64,000 nucleotides of DNA from Novosphingobium kunmingense. GTDB taxonomy: Bacteria > Pseudomonadota > Alphaproteobacteria > Sphingomonadales > Sphingomonadaceae. Made by a program: the position numbers and the translations under genes. The DNA is taken from contig NZ_PHUF01000006.1 of assembly GCF_002813245.1 (NCBI RefSeq), positions 140,327 to 204,326 on the forward strand, in the 5' to 3' direction. The notes beneath the pieces were generated by a model that saw nothing but the letters and a program-made list of their open reading frames with translations, was not told the DNA's origin and did not search any database. Shown piece after piece: positions 36,701 to 43,547 of this stretch (the first letter of the stretch is position 1; every line of letters begins with the position of its first letter).

Positions 36701-37048
36701 GTCGGAGCTTACCGCCGCCATGCCAACATTGCTTGTCGTTTGCGCGCTGCGGAAAGCCAGCGAGACACCCTGATGTGCCGAGGCTGCGACGAAGGCGGCT
36801 GCAGCGCGGTTCTCCCGGTCGGGCAGCAAGGCAGCATAGGTCTCATGCGCCGCAGCGATCCGGCGCAGCTCTGTAACGGTTGAGACAATCGCTTCGTCCT
36901 CGGCGTCCGCTGGCGCGCCGCGCAACCGAATGCGTGCCGAGACGATATCGGCAAAGGCTTCGGTTAGCTTCTTTGGAAGATTGTCGAGGTCGAGCCCTTC
37001 GAGCGGCGGCGCCGCTCGGATCAGCGCTGCGGTGGTCGGATCAAACAT
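33737..37048 (-). CDS. Ski2-like SF2 helicase, HamB/AbpB-type defence helicase candidate
   Basis: A 1103-residue protein. About 300 residues of helical N-terminus precede the helicase core: Walker A SFPTGGGKST near residue 322, motif Ia FLAPTHALV, DECH box VFDECHLLHP near 420, motif III LLSAMM. The second RecA domain has STLAQGMNLPSEVVIISGDSRF near 700 and motif VI NAAGRAGRAGEGAQG near 740. A 330-residue C-terminus follows. It overlaps by 8 bp the upstream gene for a PD-(D/E)XK-like protein. This nuclease then large DEAD/DECH helicase layout is that of Hachiman and AbpAB defence systems. Exact family membership needs a profile search. Confidence 0.82.
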   Translation of the reverse strand: MFDPTTAALIRAAPPLEGLDLDNLPKKLTEAFADIVSARIRLRGAPADAEDEAIVSTVTELRRIAAAHETYAALLPDRENRAAAAFVAASAHQGVSLAFRSAQTTSNVGMAAVSSDVCATLLFLLAEAHADASEAAKRIVPAADAGPIERALLLAIRSLAQGRLGEIVAADEPEIDTDGDDLGLRALDALRLLLLRGVTNLARQLRLRVDLAPEAGGVVPASELFAQVRGLASEPIDGAGVAGETLLSLYPGPLHLANLLLGLEGDLLSTALGRIPTPSGVDENGWWQTLRRMARQRPYLWRNHREAIGKGYLEQGVSSAISFPTGGGKSTLAELKIATALLRGERVIFLAPTHALVGQTQRALKGTFQDYSILADVDEDVGIGDVVMLGEVTVMTPERCLMLLSVDPDAFADLGLIVFDECHLLHPREDDRSRRGLDAMLSILNLTRVAPAADLLLLSAMMKNTQEIAGWVAFLTGRQCLTLDLSWKPTRQVRGCVVYPAEQITALKTTLAQARIDYPDHDLPPVGIKNALLAQPFGLFSLLQTWSTTDRSDYALLQLLADGKLLSSGRAWGGNWYLTPNGNETSAAIAAAAASAGMKTLVFVQTTVFCESCVKGYPARVSATQIALNEDEQKWRKLAEEEMGGAGYCYMKLASDGTLRTGAASHHALLLREERELHESLFRRPDGVKTLFATSTLAQGMNLPSEVVIISGDSRFDPQADKMQKLEAHELLNAAGRAGRAGEGAQGFVLLVPSKVIDFDDQNNQINGHWMDLQAIFEQADQCLVIEDPLKAVLDRIHDGITQTGASAYLLSKLPLAVAGAESDPAAALLNRSFSAYRAIVAADADWLSTRVASALAARATLDLPEPDRWIEQVSGATGLSVALLQQIVDRLDAGAFSGTALEVVVALLDWLDAHPSLLLSLIRPESLEEMFGTPYKSLADNEARGKHALFWLRKLWPIWMSGVPLCELEKVFLGGTTNLKQCKNARNFASRLVPDLAFLTGLPGRLLAARLRAAEDETPVPLVLATLSGIVREGCDSPDSLAVRLHLTRSVSRVAARKHYDAIRQHIQPGNSNEGFDDTLERIRHADLVASFTDPDDLDGDG

Positions 37049-37838
37049 GGGCGATCACCTTGATCTTACTAATCACCCGTGCAGAGAAATCGGCCATCCA
37101 ATCGCGAAGCGCCGGTAGATGGATGGTATCTGCGCGACGACGCGCGACTGCACCCGGTGCGCTTTCATCAAATCCCTTGAACAGCTTGGCACGCGCTGAA
37201 GCATCATTGTGTGTGTCGCCGATCGTAATGCTTACGCGGTAGCGCCGGGCATCGTGCCAGAGAGTGTTGGCGATGGCGGAATCGAGGTCGAATTCAGGGT
37301 CGGCGGCGGCGCGCGCGTCGAGCATGCCGCTCACTTCCTGGCTGAGTTCATTCAGCCGTTCGCCTTTTTCCAAGGCGATGATGCCTGGCCAGACATCGTC
37401 GCGGATCGTGTCACGTGCGTTGTCGGTAGCCTTGTCCTCAAAGACGACGACCGCAGTGATCGCGGTACCGGCTTCGTTGAGTTCCAGTTGCATCCCGTCA
37501 AAGCCCTTATCGGCCTTGCGGATGTGCGGCATGCGCGTGAGCGAGGCCGACGGCTGCTGATGGGCCGCAATCCACGAGATCGCCTGGAACAGCCAACCGT
37601 CCCGGTGCCAAGGATCAACCCCCTCCGCGAGCGTCAGCTGCTTGACAGCAGCATTGGCCTGCTCGGCATTAGCGACCGGTCCTGGTACGCCTGCGCCGCT
37701 CAAGATCTTCGTGACATGACGATATTGGCCGAGCACGATGCGTGCAACGCGCTCGGCGAGCACTTCCTCATCTTCTATAGTCCATGCCCAGCCATAGCAG
37801 AGCTCGCCGTGATCAATCGGAACAAGCGTCAGGGTCAT
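37041..37838 (-). CDS. PD-(D/E)XK-like nuclease, HamA-like effector candidate
   Basis: A 265-residue protein from the ATG at 37838. The centre reads like a restriction-type nuclease core: DGWLFQAISWIAA, then a GFDGMQLEL strand (acid), then TAVVVFEDKATDN (the E-x-K pair). It therefore has D...ExK in normal spacing. The C-terminal part includes RRYRVSITIGDTHND. The canonical DUF1837 signatures of HamA are not evident to me, so this is a distant or separate family. It overlaps the helicase gene by 8 bp (ATG of the helicase before this stop), so the two are tightly coupled. Confidence 0.65.
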   Translation of the reverse strand: MTLTLVPIDHGELCYGWAWTIEDEEVLAERVARIVLGQYRHVTKILSGAGVPGPVANAEQANAAVKQLTLAEGVDPWHRDGWLFQAISWIAAHQQPSASLTRMPHIRKADKGFDGMQLELNEAGTAITAVVVFEDKATDNARDTIRDDVWPGIIALEKGERLNELSQEVSGMLDARAAADPEFDLDSAIANTLWHDARRYRVSITIGDTHNDASARAKLFKGFDESAPGAVARRRADTIHLPALRDWMADFSARVISKIKVIAHV

Positions 37839-38205
37839 GAGCGAGATCCCAACAATGCGCAATCCTTCAGGAGTTCAGACGATTCGATGGCAGCGCTCAC
37901 GCGATGCTCCACGAATACAGCACCGAGACAGCAAGCACGTATTTTTTTCGCCTTATGCGAGCAAGAAATAGATTGCTTCTATGCAGCTTCGCGGTTGCCA
38001 CTCGCCCCCCCGCCCGGTTGGTCGACCCTATCACGCAAGCAAGAAGGGAGCGACAATCGATCGCGAAGACACAGCTGCGAGCGGTTCGGACGCCCCCTGC
38101 GGGCAGAGCCCGCAGCTTCGGCCTGACGGCCGGGAGGGAAGGGGGTGGGAAGAGAGTGACCGGACAAGGGGTTCGGTCGCAATCAATCCTACCAGGAGAC
38201 AGTCC
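37839..38205. other. Intergenic region between the defence pair and the DUF736 gene, with structured leader
   Basis: No convincing gene. The left half is less GC-rich and must hold the promoter of the minus-strand nuclease/helicase pair. The right half is the leader of the DUF736 gene: a perfect hairpin CTGCGGGC-AGA-GCCCGCAG (38097-38115), a smaller dyad GGCCTGACGGCC (38120-38131), then the purine tract at 38131-38148 and a CAGGAG signal. This is the same leader order as at 26664-26752. Confidence 0.5.
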
Positions 38206-38742
38206 ATGAACATCGGTGAAATCCGCAAGAACGCCAACGGCCAGCTGATCGGCTCCGTCGAAACGCTCACCATCACCCGCACCATCGGCCTCCGGCCCGT
38301 GACCTCCAGCAACCCGCGCGCGCCCAAGTACGAGATCGTCGCGCTCAACGACCAGCGCCGCTGGGTGATCGTCGGCGCGCTGTTCGAACTGTCCTCGAAC
38401 TCCACCGGCGAGAGCTTCTACCAGGGCAAGATCGACGATCCGTCGATGGCGCAGCCGCTCTACATCGCCGCTTTCCCGCGTGAGGACGGCACGATGGCGG
38501 TGGCCTGGCAGCGTCCGCGCCGTCGCAGCAGCCAGCTCGGCTCGGCCGAATACGGCGAGAACGACATGTTCGGTGCTGACGACGTGGCCGGCAACGACCG
38601 CGGCGGCGAGCACGCCGGCGAAGCTCGCCACGACGATGGCCTCGGCGACAGCACCGCGACACCTCCGGGCAAGCGCGGCCGCGCGCAGGCCAAGGACGGC
38701 GCGGAACACGAAGGCGCGCTGCCGCCCCTCGTCGACGCCTGA
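38206..38742 (+). CDS. DUF736 protein
   Basis: A 178-residue protein. The N-terminal 100 residues are the DUF736 domain: MNIGEIRKNANGQLIGSVET, then an inner NPRAPKYEIVALN and RWVIVGALFE, and SFYQGKIDDPSMAQPLYIAAF. The C-terminal 70 residues are acidic and disordered (AGEARHDDGLGDST). DUF736 proteins are among the commonest plasmid-carried proteins of alphaproteobacteria; function unknown, perhaps ssDNA-related. The ATG at 38206 has a strong CAGGAG signal. Confidence 0.9.
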   Translation: MNIGEIRKNANGQLIGSVETLTITRTIGLRPVTSSNPRAPKYEIVALNDQRRWVIVGALFELSSNSTGESFYQGKIDDPSMAQPLYIAAFPREDGTMAVAWQRPRRRSSQLGSAEYGENDMFGADDVAGNDRGGEHAGEARHDDGLGDSTATPPGKRGRAQAKDGAEHEGALPPLVDA

Positions 38743-38761
38743 TCGTCCAACCACTCCACCG

Positions 38762-38873
38762 ACGGGGACCCACTCGCGGGTCCCCGTCCCCGTGCAAGGC
38801 CGCGCAATCGCCCCCCGCGCGGCCTGAGGCGGAACGCCGGCCTGCCCCCCGCCCGGCGTTCCGCCACTTTATT
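38762..38873 (+). terminator. Three successive hairpins ending the DUF736 transcript
   Basis: First, ACGGGGACCC-ACTCGC-GGGTCCCCGT (38762-38787), a perfect 10-bp stem. Second, GGCCGCGC...GCGCGGCC (38798-38824), 8 bp. Third, GGCGGAACGCCGG...CCGGCGTTCCGCC (38828-38865), a perfect 13-bp stem followed by the T-rich ACTTTATTT. The last one looks like a factor-independent terminator. The tandem arrangement is unusual and could also be protective or regulatory structure. Confidence 0.65.
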
Positions 38874-38900
38874 TGCCTGGGGCACTCTGGAGATCCCGAC

Positions 38901-39257
38901 ATGTTGACCGACAGCGACCGTTTCGCCTTCGAGACGCGGCGCCATCACGCCTTCGCGAGCACCGGAAATGCCTATGACGCCTCGCAGTGCGACGAAGCGA
39001 TTAGGACCGGTGACACCCTGATCGTACTGACCGAGCAGGTAGTGGCGATCGCCATGACCTGGCCTTTCGCGGTGACCGAGACCTGCGGCAAACTTCATGC
39101 CCTGGCGCCGCCGAAACCCGGCGAAGACCTCGCCGCGCTTGCGAGATCGCTTCACGTGCGCGCCGCCGACTTCCGACACGCCGCTGACCTTGCCCGCCGT
39201 CTGGGATTTCCGCTCGATCCGCAGCTCATCCCGCTGCTGGACATGCCTGCCGAGTGA
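38901..39257 (+). CDS. Small plasmid protein, unknown function
   Basis: A 118-residue soluble protein (MLTDSDRFAFETRRHHAFASTGNAYDASQC...). It is largely helical. Histidines and arginines cluster in the first 20 residues and a leucine-rich C-terminus follows (LHVRAADFRHAADLARRLGFPL). A GGAG signal lies 7 bases before the ATG. It is followed by the convergent DUF6771-like gene. Not recognised beyond being typical of these plasmids. Confidence 0.7.
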   Translation: MLTDSDRFAFETRRHHAFASTGNAYDASQCDEAIRTGDTLIVLTEQVVAIAMTWPFAVTETCGKLHALAPPKPGEDLAALARSLHVRAADFRHAADLARRLGFPLDPQLIPLLDMPAE

Positions 39258-39273
39258 CGCAGTCCTGCTGGCC

Positions 39274-39465
39274 TCAGAGTGGCAGCGACGCCTGTGCCTC
39301 GGCCTTCTGGCGGGCAGGTGCGGTCACGGCATCGGCAATGACCCGGGCAAGTTCCAGTGCGGCGTCTTCGCGCAGGCATGAACTCGGAGCGGTGATCCCG
39401 ACCCGTGCCCAACCGGGGGCGTCGAGGATCGCATGCGCGACAGCAGACGTATCGATTCGTTCCAT
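39274..39465 (-). CDS. DUF6771-like small protein
   Basis: A 63-residue protein beginning MERIDTSAVAHAILDAPGWARVGITAPSSCLREDAALELARVIADAV, the signature of a sphingomonad small-protein family of unknown function. The ATG at 39465 matches the family start; an in-frame ATG at 39492 would add nine residues. A LexA-like box (39476-39490) lies immediately upstream, between this gene and the SRAP gene, so both may be DNA-damage inducible. Confidence 0.75.
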   Translation of the reverse strand: MERIDTSAVAHAILDAPGWARVGITAPSSCLREDAALELARVIADAVTAPARQKAEAQASLPL

Positions 39466-39475
39466 CCGAGCAATG

Positions 39476-39490
39476 GAACATAGAGAGAAC
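39476..39490. promoter_or_regulatory. LexA (SOS) box of the alphaproteobacterial type
   Basis: GAAC-ATAGAGA-GAAC, which on the other strand is GTTC-N7-GTTC, the alphaproteobacterial LexA operator. It lies 63 bp upstream of the SRAP gene and 10 bp upstream of the DUF6771-like ATG. SRAP genes are a known SOS-linked family, so position and function agree. Confidence 0.75.
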
Positions 39491-39552
39491 ATATTTGCAA
39501 GGGGCGAGCCCTGGCGATTGACACGACGGGCCGTCCAACCGAGCATCGGGCC

Positions 39553-40158
39553 ATGTGCAACCTGTACCGTATGACCAAGGCGCAAGCAGAGATCGCCCGG
39601 CTATTCGGCGCGCGGGCAGGGGAGGGCGCCAACTTCGCGGCCGAGGTCTATCCCGGCTATCCGGGTCTGGTCGTCGCAGAGGGCGAGGCCCGGGTGATGA
39701 CATGGGGATTCCCGCTCGTGCTCAAGGGCAAGAGCGGTCAGCCGCTGAAGCCCAAGCCGGTCAACAACGCGCGTGAGGACAAGCTCGGGACCGCGTTCTG
39801 GCGGGCCAGCTTCGAGCGCCGCCGCTGCCTGATCCCGGTCAGTGCCTGGGCCGAGGCTGAAGGCGCCAAGGGCGAGATGACCCGCACCTGGTACTCGCTA
39901 TCGGGCGAAGAAGTCTTCGCCGTCGCCGGGCTCTGGCGTCCGACCGAGGAATGGGGCCAGGCCTATTCGATGGTGATGGTCGATGGCTGCCCGCAAATGT
40001 CCGACGTCCACGACCGCATGCCGGTCGTGCTAGCGCGGAGGGACTGGGAGCAATGGCTGGCAGGCACCCCTGCCGAGGCCTTTGCGCTGTGCCAGACATG
40101 CTCAAGCGAGCTTGAGGTCGACCGCACTCCCGAGCGCTGGGCCGCCCGCCGCGGCTGA
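39553..40158 (+). CDS. SOS response-associated peptidase (SRAP, YedK/HMCES-like)
   Basis: A 201-residue SRAP protein that would crosslink to abasic sites in single-stranded DNA through the amino group and thiol of Cys2. The catalytic cysteine follows the initiator (MCNLYRMT). The family motifs PVNNARED, RRCLIPVSAWAEAEG (active-site glutamate), VHDRMPVVL (active-site histidine) are all present. A LexA-like box lies upstream. On a conjugative plasmid it could protect transferring single strands. Length and residues are normal. Confidence 0.93.
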   Translation: MCNLYRMTKAQAEIARLFGARAGEGANFAAEVYPGYPGLVVAEGEARVMTWGFPLVLKGKSGQPLKPKPVNNAREDKLGTAFWRASFERRRCLIPVSAWAEAEGAKGEMTRTWYSLSGEEVFAVAGLWRPTEEWGQAYSMVMVDGCPQMSDVHDRMPVVLARRDWEQWLAGTPAEAFALCQTCSSELEVDRTPERWAARRG

Positions 40159-40220
40159 CATTAAGGGGAGGGGGGCTTTTTCGGGGTCGGATCAACGACC
40201 CACGAGAAAGGACCTGGCCC

Positions 40221-40661
40221 ATGGGCGACCGCGCTCCCGTTCACATCACCATCGGCGGCACATGCCCGCGCGAGCACCTTGAAACCTTCGCCGCACACGC
40301 GGGCAACTACGACCTGCGCGTCGAATGGGACGGTGAACCGTTCGATCCCGCCGCGCTCGTCGCGGACGAGCCGCTCGAACTCTACGGCACCGAGCTCAAC
40401 GGCGGGCAGATCCCCGAGATCGACGCCTTCTGCGTCGCGCACGGTCTGCCGTTCCGCCGCTGGTCGGGCGGATGCCTCGGTGCATACCTCCCCGAAATCA
40501 TCCTGTTCGACGGCAGCGGACCCTTGCGTGACTACACGGCGAGCGAGGACGAATGGGTCCTCTTTCCCCCGGCGTGGATCAAGGGCTTCACCCGGCTGCG
40601 CGATCTCAAGCGCGAGCTGGCCCGGGCTGAACTGACCATCCCGCCGTTCCAGATCGTCTGA
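40221..40661 (+). CDS. Plasmid protein, unknown function
   Basis: A 146-residue protein opening MGDRAPVHITIGGTCPREHLETFAAHAGNYDLRVEWDG. It has an alpha/beta look with acidic strands. A purine tract (40163-40177) and a GAAAGGA signal precede it. It is followed 10 bp later by the DUF1419-like gene, so they form one transcript. Family not recognised. Confidence 0.7.
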   Translation: MGDRAPVHITIGGTCPREHLETFAAHAGNYDLRVEWDGEPFDPAALVADEPLELYGTELNGGQIPEIDAFCVAHGLPFRRWSGGCLGAYLPEIILFDGSGPLRDYTASEDEWVLFPPAWIKGFTRLRDLKRELARAELTIPPFQIV

Positions 40662-40671
40662 GGGGGAGACC

Positions 40672-40995
40672 ATGAGCAGCGATTCCGATCCGGCGCGCGC
40701 CGCCGCGCTCGCTCGGTTTCCGCTCTCGCGGGTGAGCGAGGCGTTCCACGACGAGATGCTCGGCGTGCTCCCGCCGGTCCATTGCCGCGGCGCTGCCGGG
40801 TTCTTCGTCAGCGAAGCCGTCACCGGCGATGTCCATGCCCAGTTCGTGGCCTGCAATGGCCGCTTCTACGGGGCCTATGTCGCGCTGCGCGATCCCGCGA
40901 CCTGGATCACCCACGCCGCGATTGCCGCGTTCGACGCGGTCCATTCCAACCCGCCGGTGCTGGACTGGTATCCGGCGGAAGCCGTCGATCGGTAA
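40672..40995 (+). CDS. DUF1419-like protein
   Basis: A 107-residue protein with VSEAFHDEMLGVLPPVHCRGAAGFFVSEAVTGDVHAQFVACNGRFYGAYVALRD, the pattern of the DUF1419 plasmid family of unknown function. The GGGGGAG signal before the ATG is strong. It is part of the run of small plus-strand genes from 39.5 to 42.2 kb. Confidence 0.75.
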   Translation: MSSDSDPARAAALARFPLSRVSEAFHDEMLGVLPPVHCRGAAGFFVSEAVTGDVHAQFVACNGRFYGAYVALRDPATWITHAAIAAFDAVHSNPPVLDWYPAEAVDR

Positions 40996-41038
40996 GGGGA
41001 GGGGGCTTGGGTCCGGTGTTCCTATGGGGAGACCGACC

Positions 41039-41551
41039 ATGCTTCGCACCTACACCGGCATCGGCGCGCGCGCGACGCCGCCCGAGGTTCTTGGGGTAAT
41101 GACCCGCGCCGCCTTCGCGCTCATGAAGCGCGGCTACGTCCTGCGCTCGGGCCACGCGATCGGCGCCGACAGTGCCTTCGAACGCGGCGCGGGCAGCGCG
41201 GCGCAGATCTTCCTGCCGGTCCCGGACTGGCGCGGCTCGGCGAGCACCTTTCATGTTGGAACGCTTGGACCGGAGCTGTGGGGCAGGGCGCGCGAGATTG
41301 CCGCCGCGCACCATACCGCCTTCGCCGGGCTCTCGCGCTTCGTCCAGGACCTCCACACCCGCAATGTCTTCCAGGTGCTGGGCCCCGCGCTCAATAGCCC
41401 TGCGGAATTCGTGCTGGGCTGGACCGCCGACGGCGAAGCCTCGGGCGGCACCGGCCAGGCGCTGCGCATTGCCGCCACACACGGCGTTCCCGTCTACAAT
41501 CTGCAGCGAGCACGCGAGCGCGCGCATGTCGAGCGCCACCTCGTCCTCTGA
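41039..41551 (+). CDS. SLOG-like (DprA/YpsA-type) protein
   Basis: A 170-residue protein with a Rossmann-like SLOG opening YTGIGARATPPEVLGVMTRAAFALMKRGYVLRSGHAIGADSAFERGA, i.e. a glycine-rich loop, a GADxxxE-type motif and helix. It then has LGWTADGEASGGTGQALRIAATHGVPVYNL. SLOG proteins bind nucleotides or nucleotide-derived signals. A purine tract lies 32-46 bp before the ATG at 41039, which has a GGGGAG signal. A second SLOG-type protein is encoded at 53775. Confidence 0.78.
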   Translation: MLRTYTGIGARATPPEVLGVMTRAAFALMKRGYVLRSGHAIGADSAFERGAGSAAQIFLPVPDWRGSASTFHVGTLGPELWGRAREIAAAHHTAFAGLSRFVQDLHTRNVFQVLGPALNSPAEFVLGWTADGEASGGTGQALRIAATHGVPVYNLQRARERAHVERHLVL

Positions 41552-41651
41552 CCCTTCACCTGCGCGCATCTGCGCCGTTCTTCTGTCTGTCCCGGCGGGT
41601 GCTCCGTCCGGGCACGGCACCTTCGCGCGCACCAGCAAAAGCCCCCGAGCC

Positions 41652-42155
41652 ATGCCCTCCCACACCTTGTCCTGCGAACTTTCCTGCACCCGCGAGGAGG
41701 CCGCGCGCTTTGCCGCGGTCGAACTGTTCCTTGCCGATCTCGCGCATGACCCGGCCGCGCAGCCGCCGGGCGAACTCCATGCGGTATTCGGCGCCAACGC
41801 CAAGCCGACCATCCTCGGGCTTGTCGGCCATCCCGAGCCGCTCGGCATCACCTGCCGCTACGACCGGGACACGGGCGTGATGACGCTGCTGGCGATCGAT
41901 GGCCGCCCCAATCTCGCCGCGCTCCCCGTCCTGCTGCTGTGGCTCTACCCCGAGAAGCTGCCGATCGCCTATTCGGTCCACGTCACCGAGCGGCCCCAAC
42001 TTGCGGTCTGGACGATCGTCTCGCTCCAGCGGATCGAGATCACCCAGCACGCGGATGAGGTTCCCGCCCTTCTCGAAGCCCTGCGCGCAACGTCCCCGGG
42101 CCCGCGCCGGATCGATCCCCTGCCGACCCGGCCGCTGCCGCGCGCCGACGACTGA
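41652..42155 (+). CDS. Plasmid protein, unknown function
   Basis: A 167-residue protein (MPSHTLSCELSCTREEAARFAAVELFLADLAHD...). It appears to be an alpha/beta fold: ITCRYDRDTGVMTLLAI, then LPVLLLWLYPEKLPIAYSVHVTERPQLAVWTIVSLQRIEI. The ATG at 41652 fits the first helix. Not recognised. Confidence 0.65.
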   Translation: MPSHTLSCELSCTREEAARFAAVELFLADLAHDPAAQPPGELHAVFGANAKPTILGLVGHPEPLGITCRYDRDTGVMTLLAIDGRPNLAALPVLLLWLYPEKLPIAYSVHVTERPQLAVWTIVSLQRIEITQHADEVPALLEALRATSPGPRRIDPLPTRPLPRADD

Positions 42156-42161
42156 GTACGC

Positions 42162-43388
42162 TCAGGCGGCTTGCGCTTCCCACGTTCGCCGGGCGCGCGA
42201 AACGCGGGCCGGCAGCGGCTCGCCTTCCTTCCAGAACCGGTGCACGACGCCTTGCCCGGCGAGCAGGGCCTCGAGCGGTTCGGCCACTTCGTTGTCGCGG
42301 TCATGGATATGGACCGCACACGCTTCTTCGCCGGTGTCCTTCAGCACCAGGCTCGCGATCGGCGTGTCAACGTCGAGGTTGACCCGCAGACCTTTCACGA
42401 ACCGGCGCTTCTCGGCGACCGCCTTGGCGAGGAGGTAGCGCTCGTCGCTGGTCTCGTAGGGAAGCCACTCCGGTGTGACCGGCATCAGCGCCACCTCGAT
42501 CAGGTCAAAGGTGCCTTCGCGCCTTCTGGCGAACGAGCCCGCGAGCACCAGGTGATCCTGCTCGCCCTTGGCGCCGTGCTGCGCCTGCCACAGCGCGAGT
42601 TCGCCCGCGAAGCGCTTGTGAAACCGGCGCGCCATGTCCTGGTCCATCACGAACGGCATGTCGCCGACATGGCGCAGGACGATACGCTCCGCGCCGTGCG
42701 CCGAGACTATCTCCTTGATCTCGCCCACCACAACCATCATCTCGTCGCGCGAGCGATAGACCCGCTCGAGCGCAGCGCGGCGACGGGCGCGGATGTCCTC
42801 CTTGTCCTCGAGCCTGAAGCTTTCCGGCACGAACAGCACATGGGGCAGGGCTTCCTGTTTCGCCCGGCATGACGCGGCTGCCTCGAGCAGCGCGCGGCGC
42901 ACGACAAACCAGCTGCGCTTGCCCGCCATCTTGGGATGCCAATGCGTGAGCTCGGCCCGGTCCCACAGGACGTGGAGCAGCCCGCGCATCGACAGCTTCT
43001 GTCCGGACGATTTCACTGTCGGCTTGTCGTTGGTCAGCGCTGCCGGGGCGAGCCGGGCGCTGCCGCGCGAGAGCGGGAAGCCGAGCTTGAGGCTGGTCTC
43101 GCCGCTGGCCTCATCGTCGATGATCGCCGCGCCGCGGACCTGACCCATGCCGGTCAGGTAATCGGGCGCCTCGTAGTGATCGCAGGCAGTCGCGTGGCGC
43201 GCACCCGAGCCGGGCCAGCGCGCCAGCACGTAGCGGTCATTCCTGTGCGAAATGTAGAGCGGCAGGTCGAACCCCTTGCGGCATTCGCACAGGACCTGGA
43301 CCTTTTGCGCGTAGGCCTTTGCCAGAAGCGGCTGAAGTTCTTCGCCTTCGGCCACGCTGCGGCCGAGCACACGGTATCGCTGGATCAT
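42162..43388 (-). CDS. DUF1173 protein
   Basis: A 408-residue protein beginning MIQRYRVLGRSVAEGEE, with a cysteine-rich start (VLCECRKGFDLPLYI and ATACDHYEAPD, a possible zinc site) and the family centre MRGLLHVLWDRAELTHWHPKMAGKRSWFVVRRAL. DUF1173 proteins are common on conjugative plasmids of alphaproteobacteria; function unknown. The ATG at 43388 is taken because the upstream in-frame region is basic and looks non-coding. It converges with the previous gene. Confidence 0.82.
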   Translation of the reverse strand: MIQRYRVLGRSVAEGEELQPLLAKAYAQKVQVLCECRKGFDLPLYISHRNDRYVLARWPGSGARHATACDHYEAPDYLTGMGQVRGAAIIDDEASGETSLKLGFPLSRGSARLAPAALTNDKPTVKSSGQKLSMRGLLHVLWDRAELTHWHPKMAGKRSWFVVRRALLEAAASCRAKQEALPHVLFVPESFRLEDKEDIRARRRAALERVYRSRDEMMVVVGEIKEIVSAHGAERIVLRHVGDMPFVMDQDMARRFHKRFAGELALWQAQHGAKGEQDHLVLAGSFARRREGTFDLIEVALMPVTPEWLPYETSDERYLLAKAVAEKRRFVKGLRVNLDVDTPIASLVLKDTGEEACAVHIHDRDNEVAEPLEALLAGQGVVHRFWKEGEPLPARVSRARRTWEAQAA

Positions 43389-43547
43389 TGGGTTCTGCTC
43401 CAATTTCTCGCGATCGACGCTGCCCGTTCGACCTCTCGCGCATCTCCTTCGGTTGAACGCGGCCCCGGATGGGCACGCTGGGGTCAGTCTATGCCGCGCA
43501 TTGCGCTGCGGCAAGACGTCCGGTGACCGGGTTTGGTCCGCTCCGGC

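Noticed and set aside
37041..37838. Firm naming of this gene as hamA
   Set aside because: The D...ExK core is visible but the DUF1837 signatures I know are not, so only a candidate label is given.
37897..38754. Minus-strand frame opposite the DUF736 gene
   Set aside because: It covers a clear plus-strand gene and its structured leader; the product has no domain.
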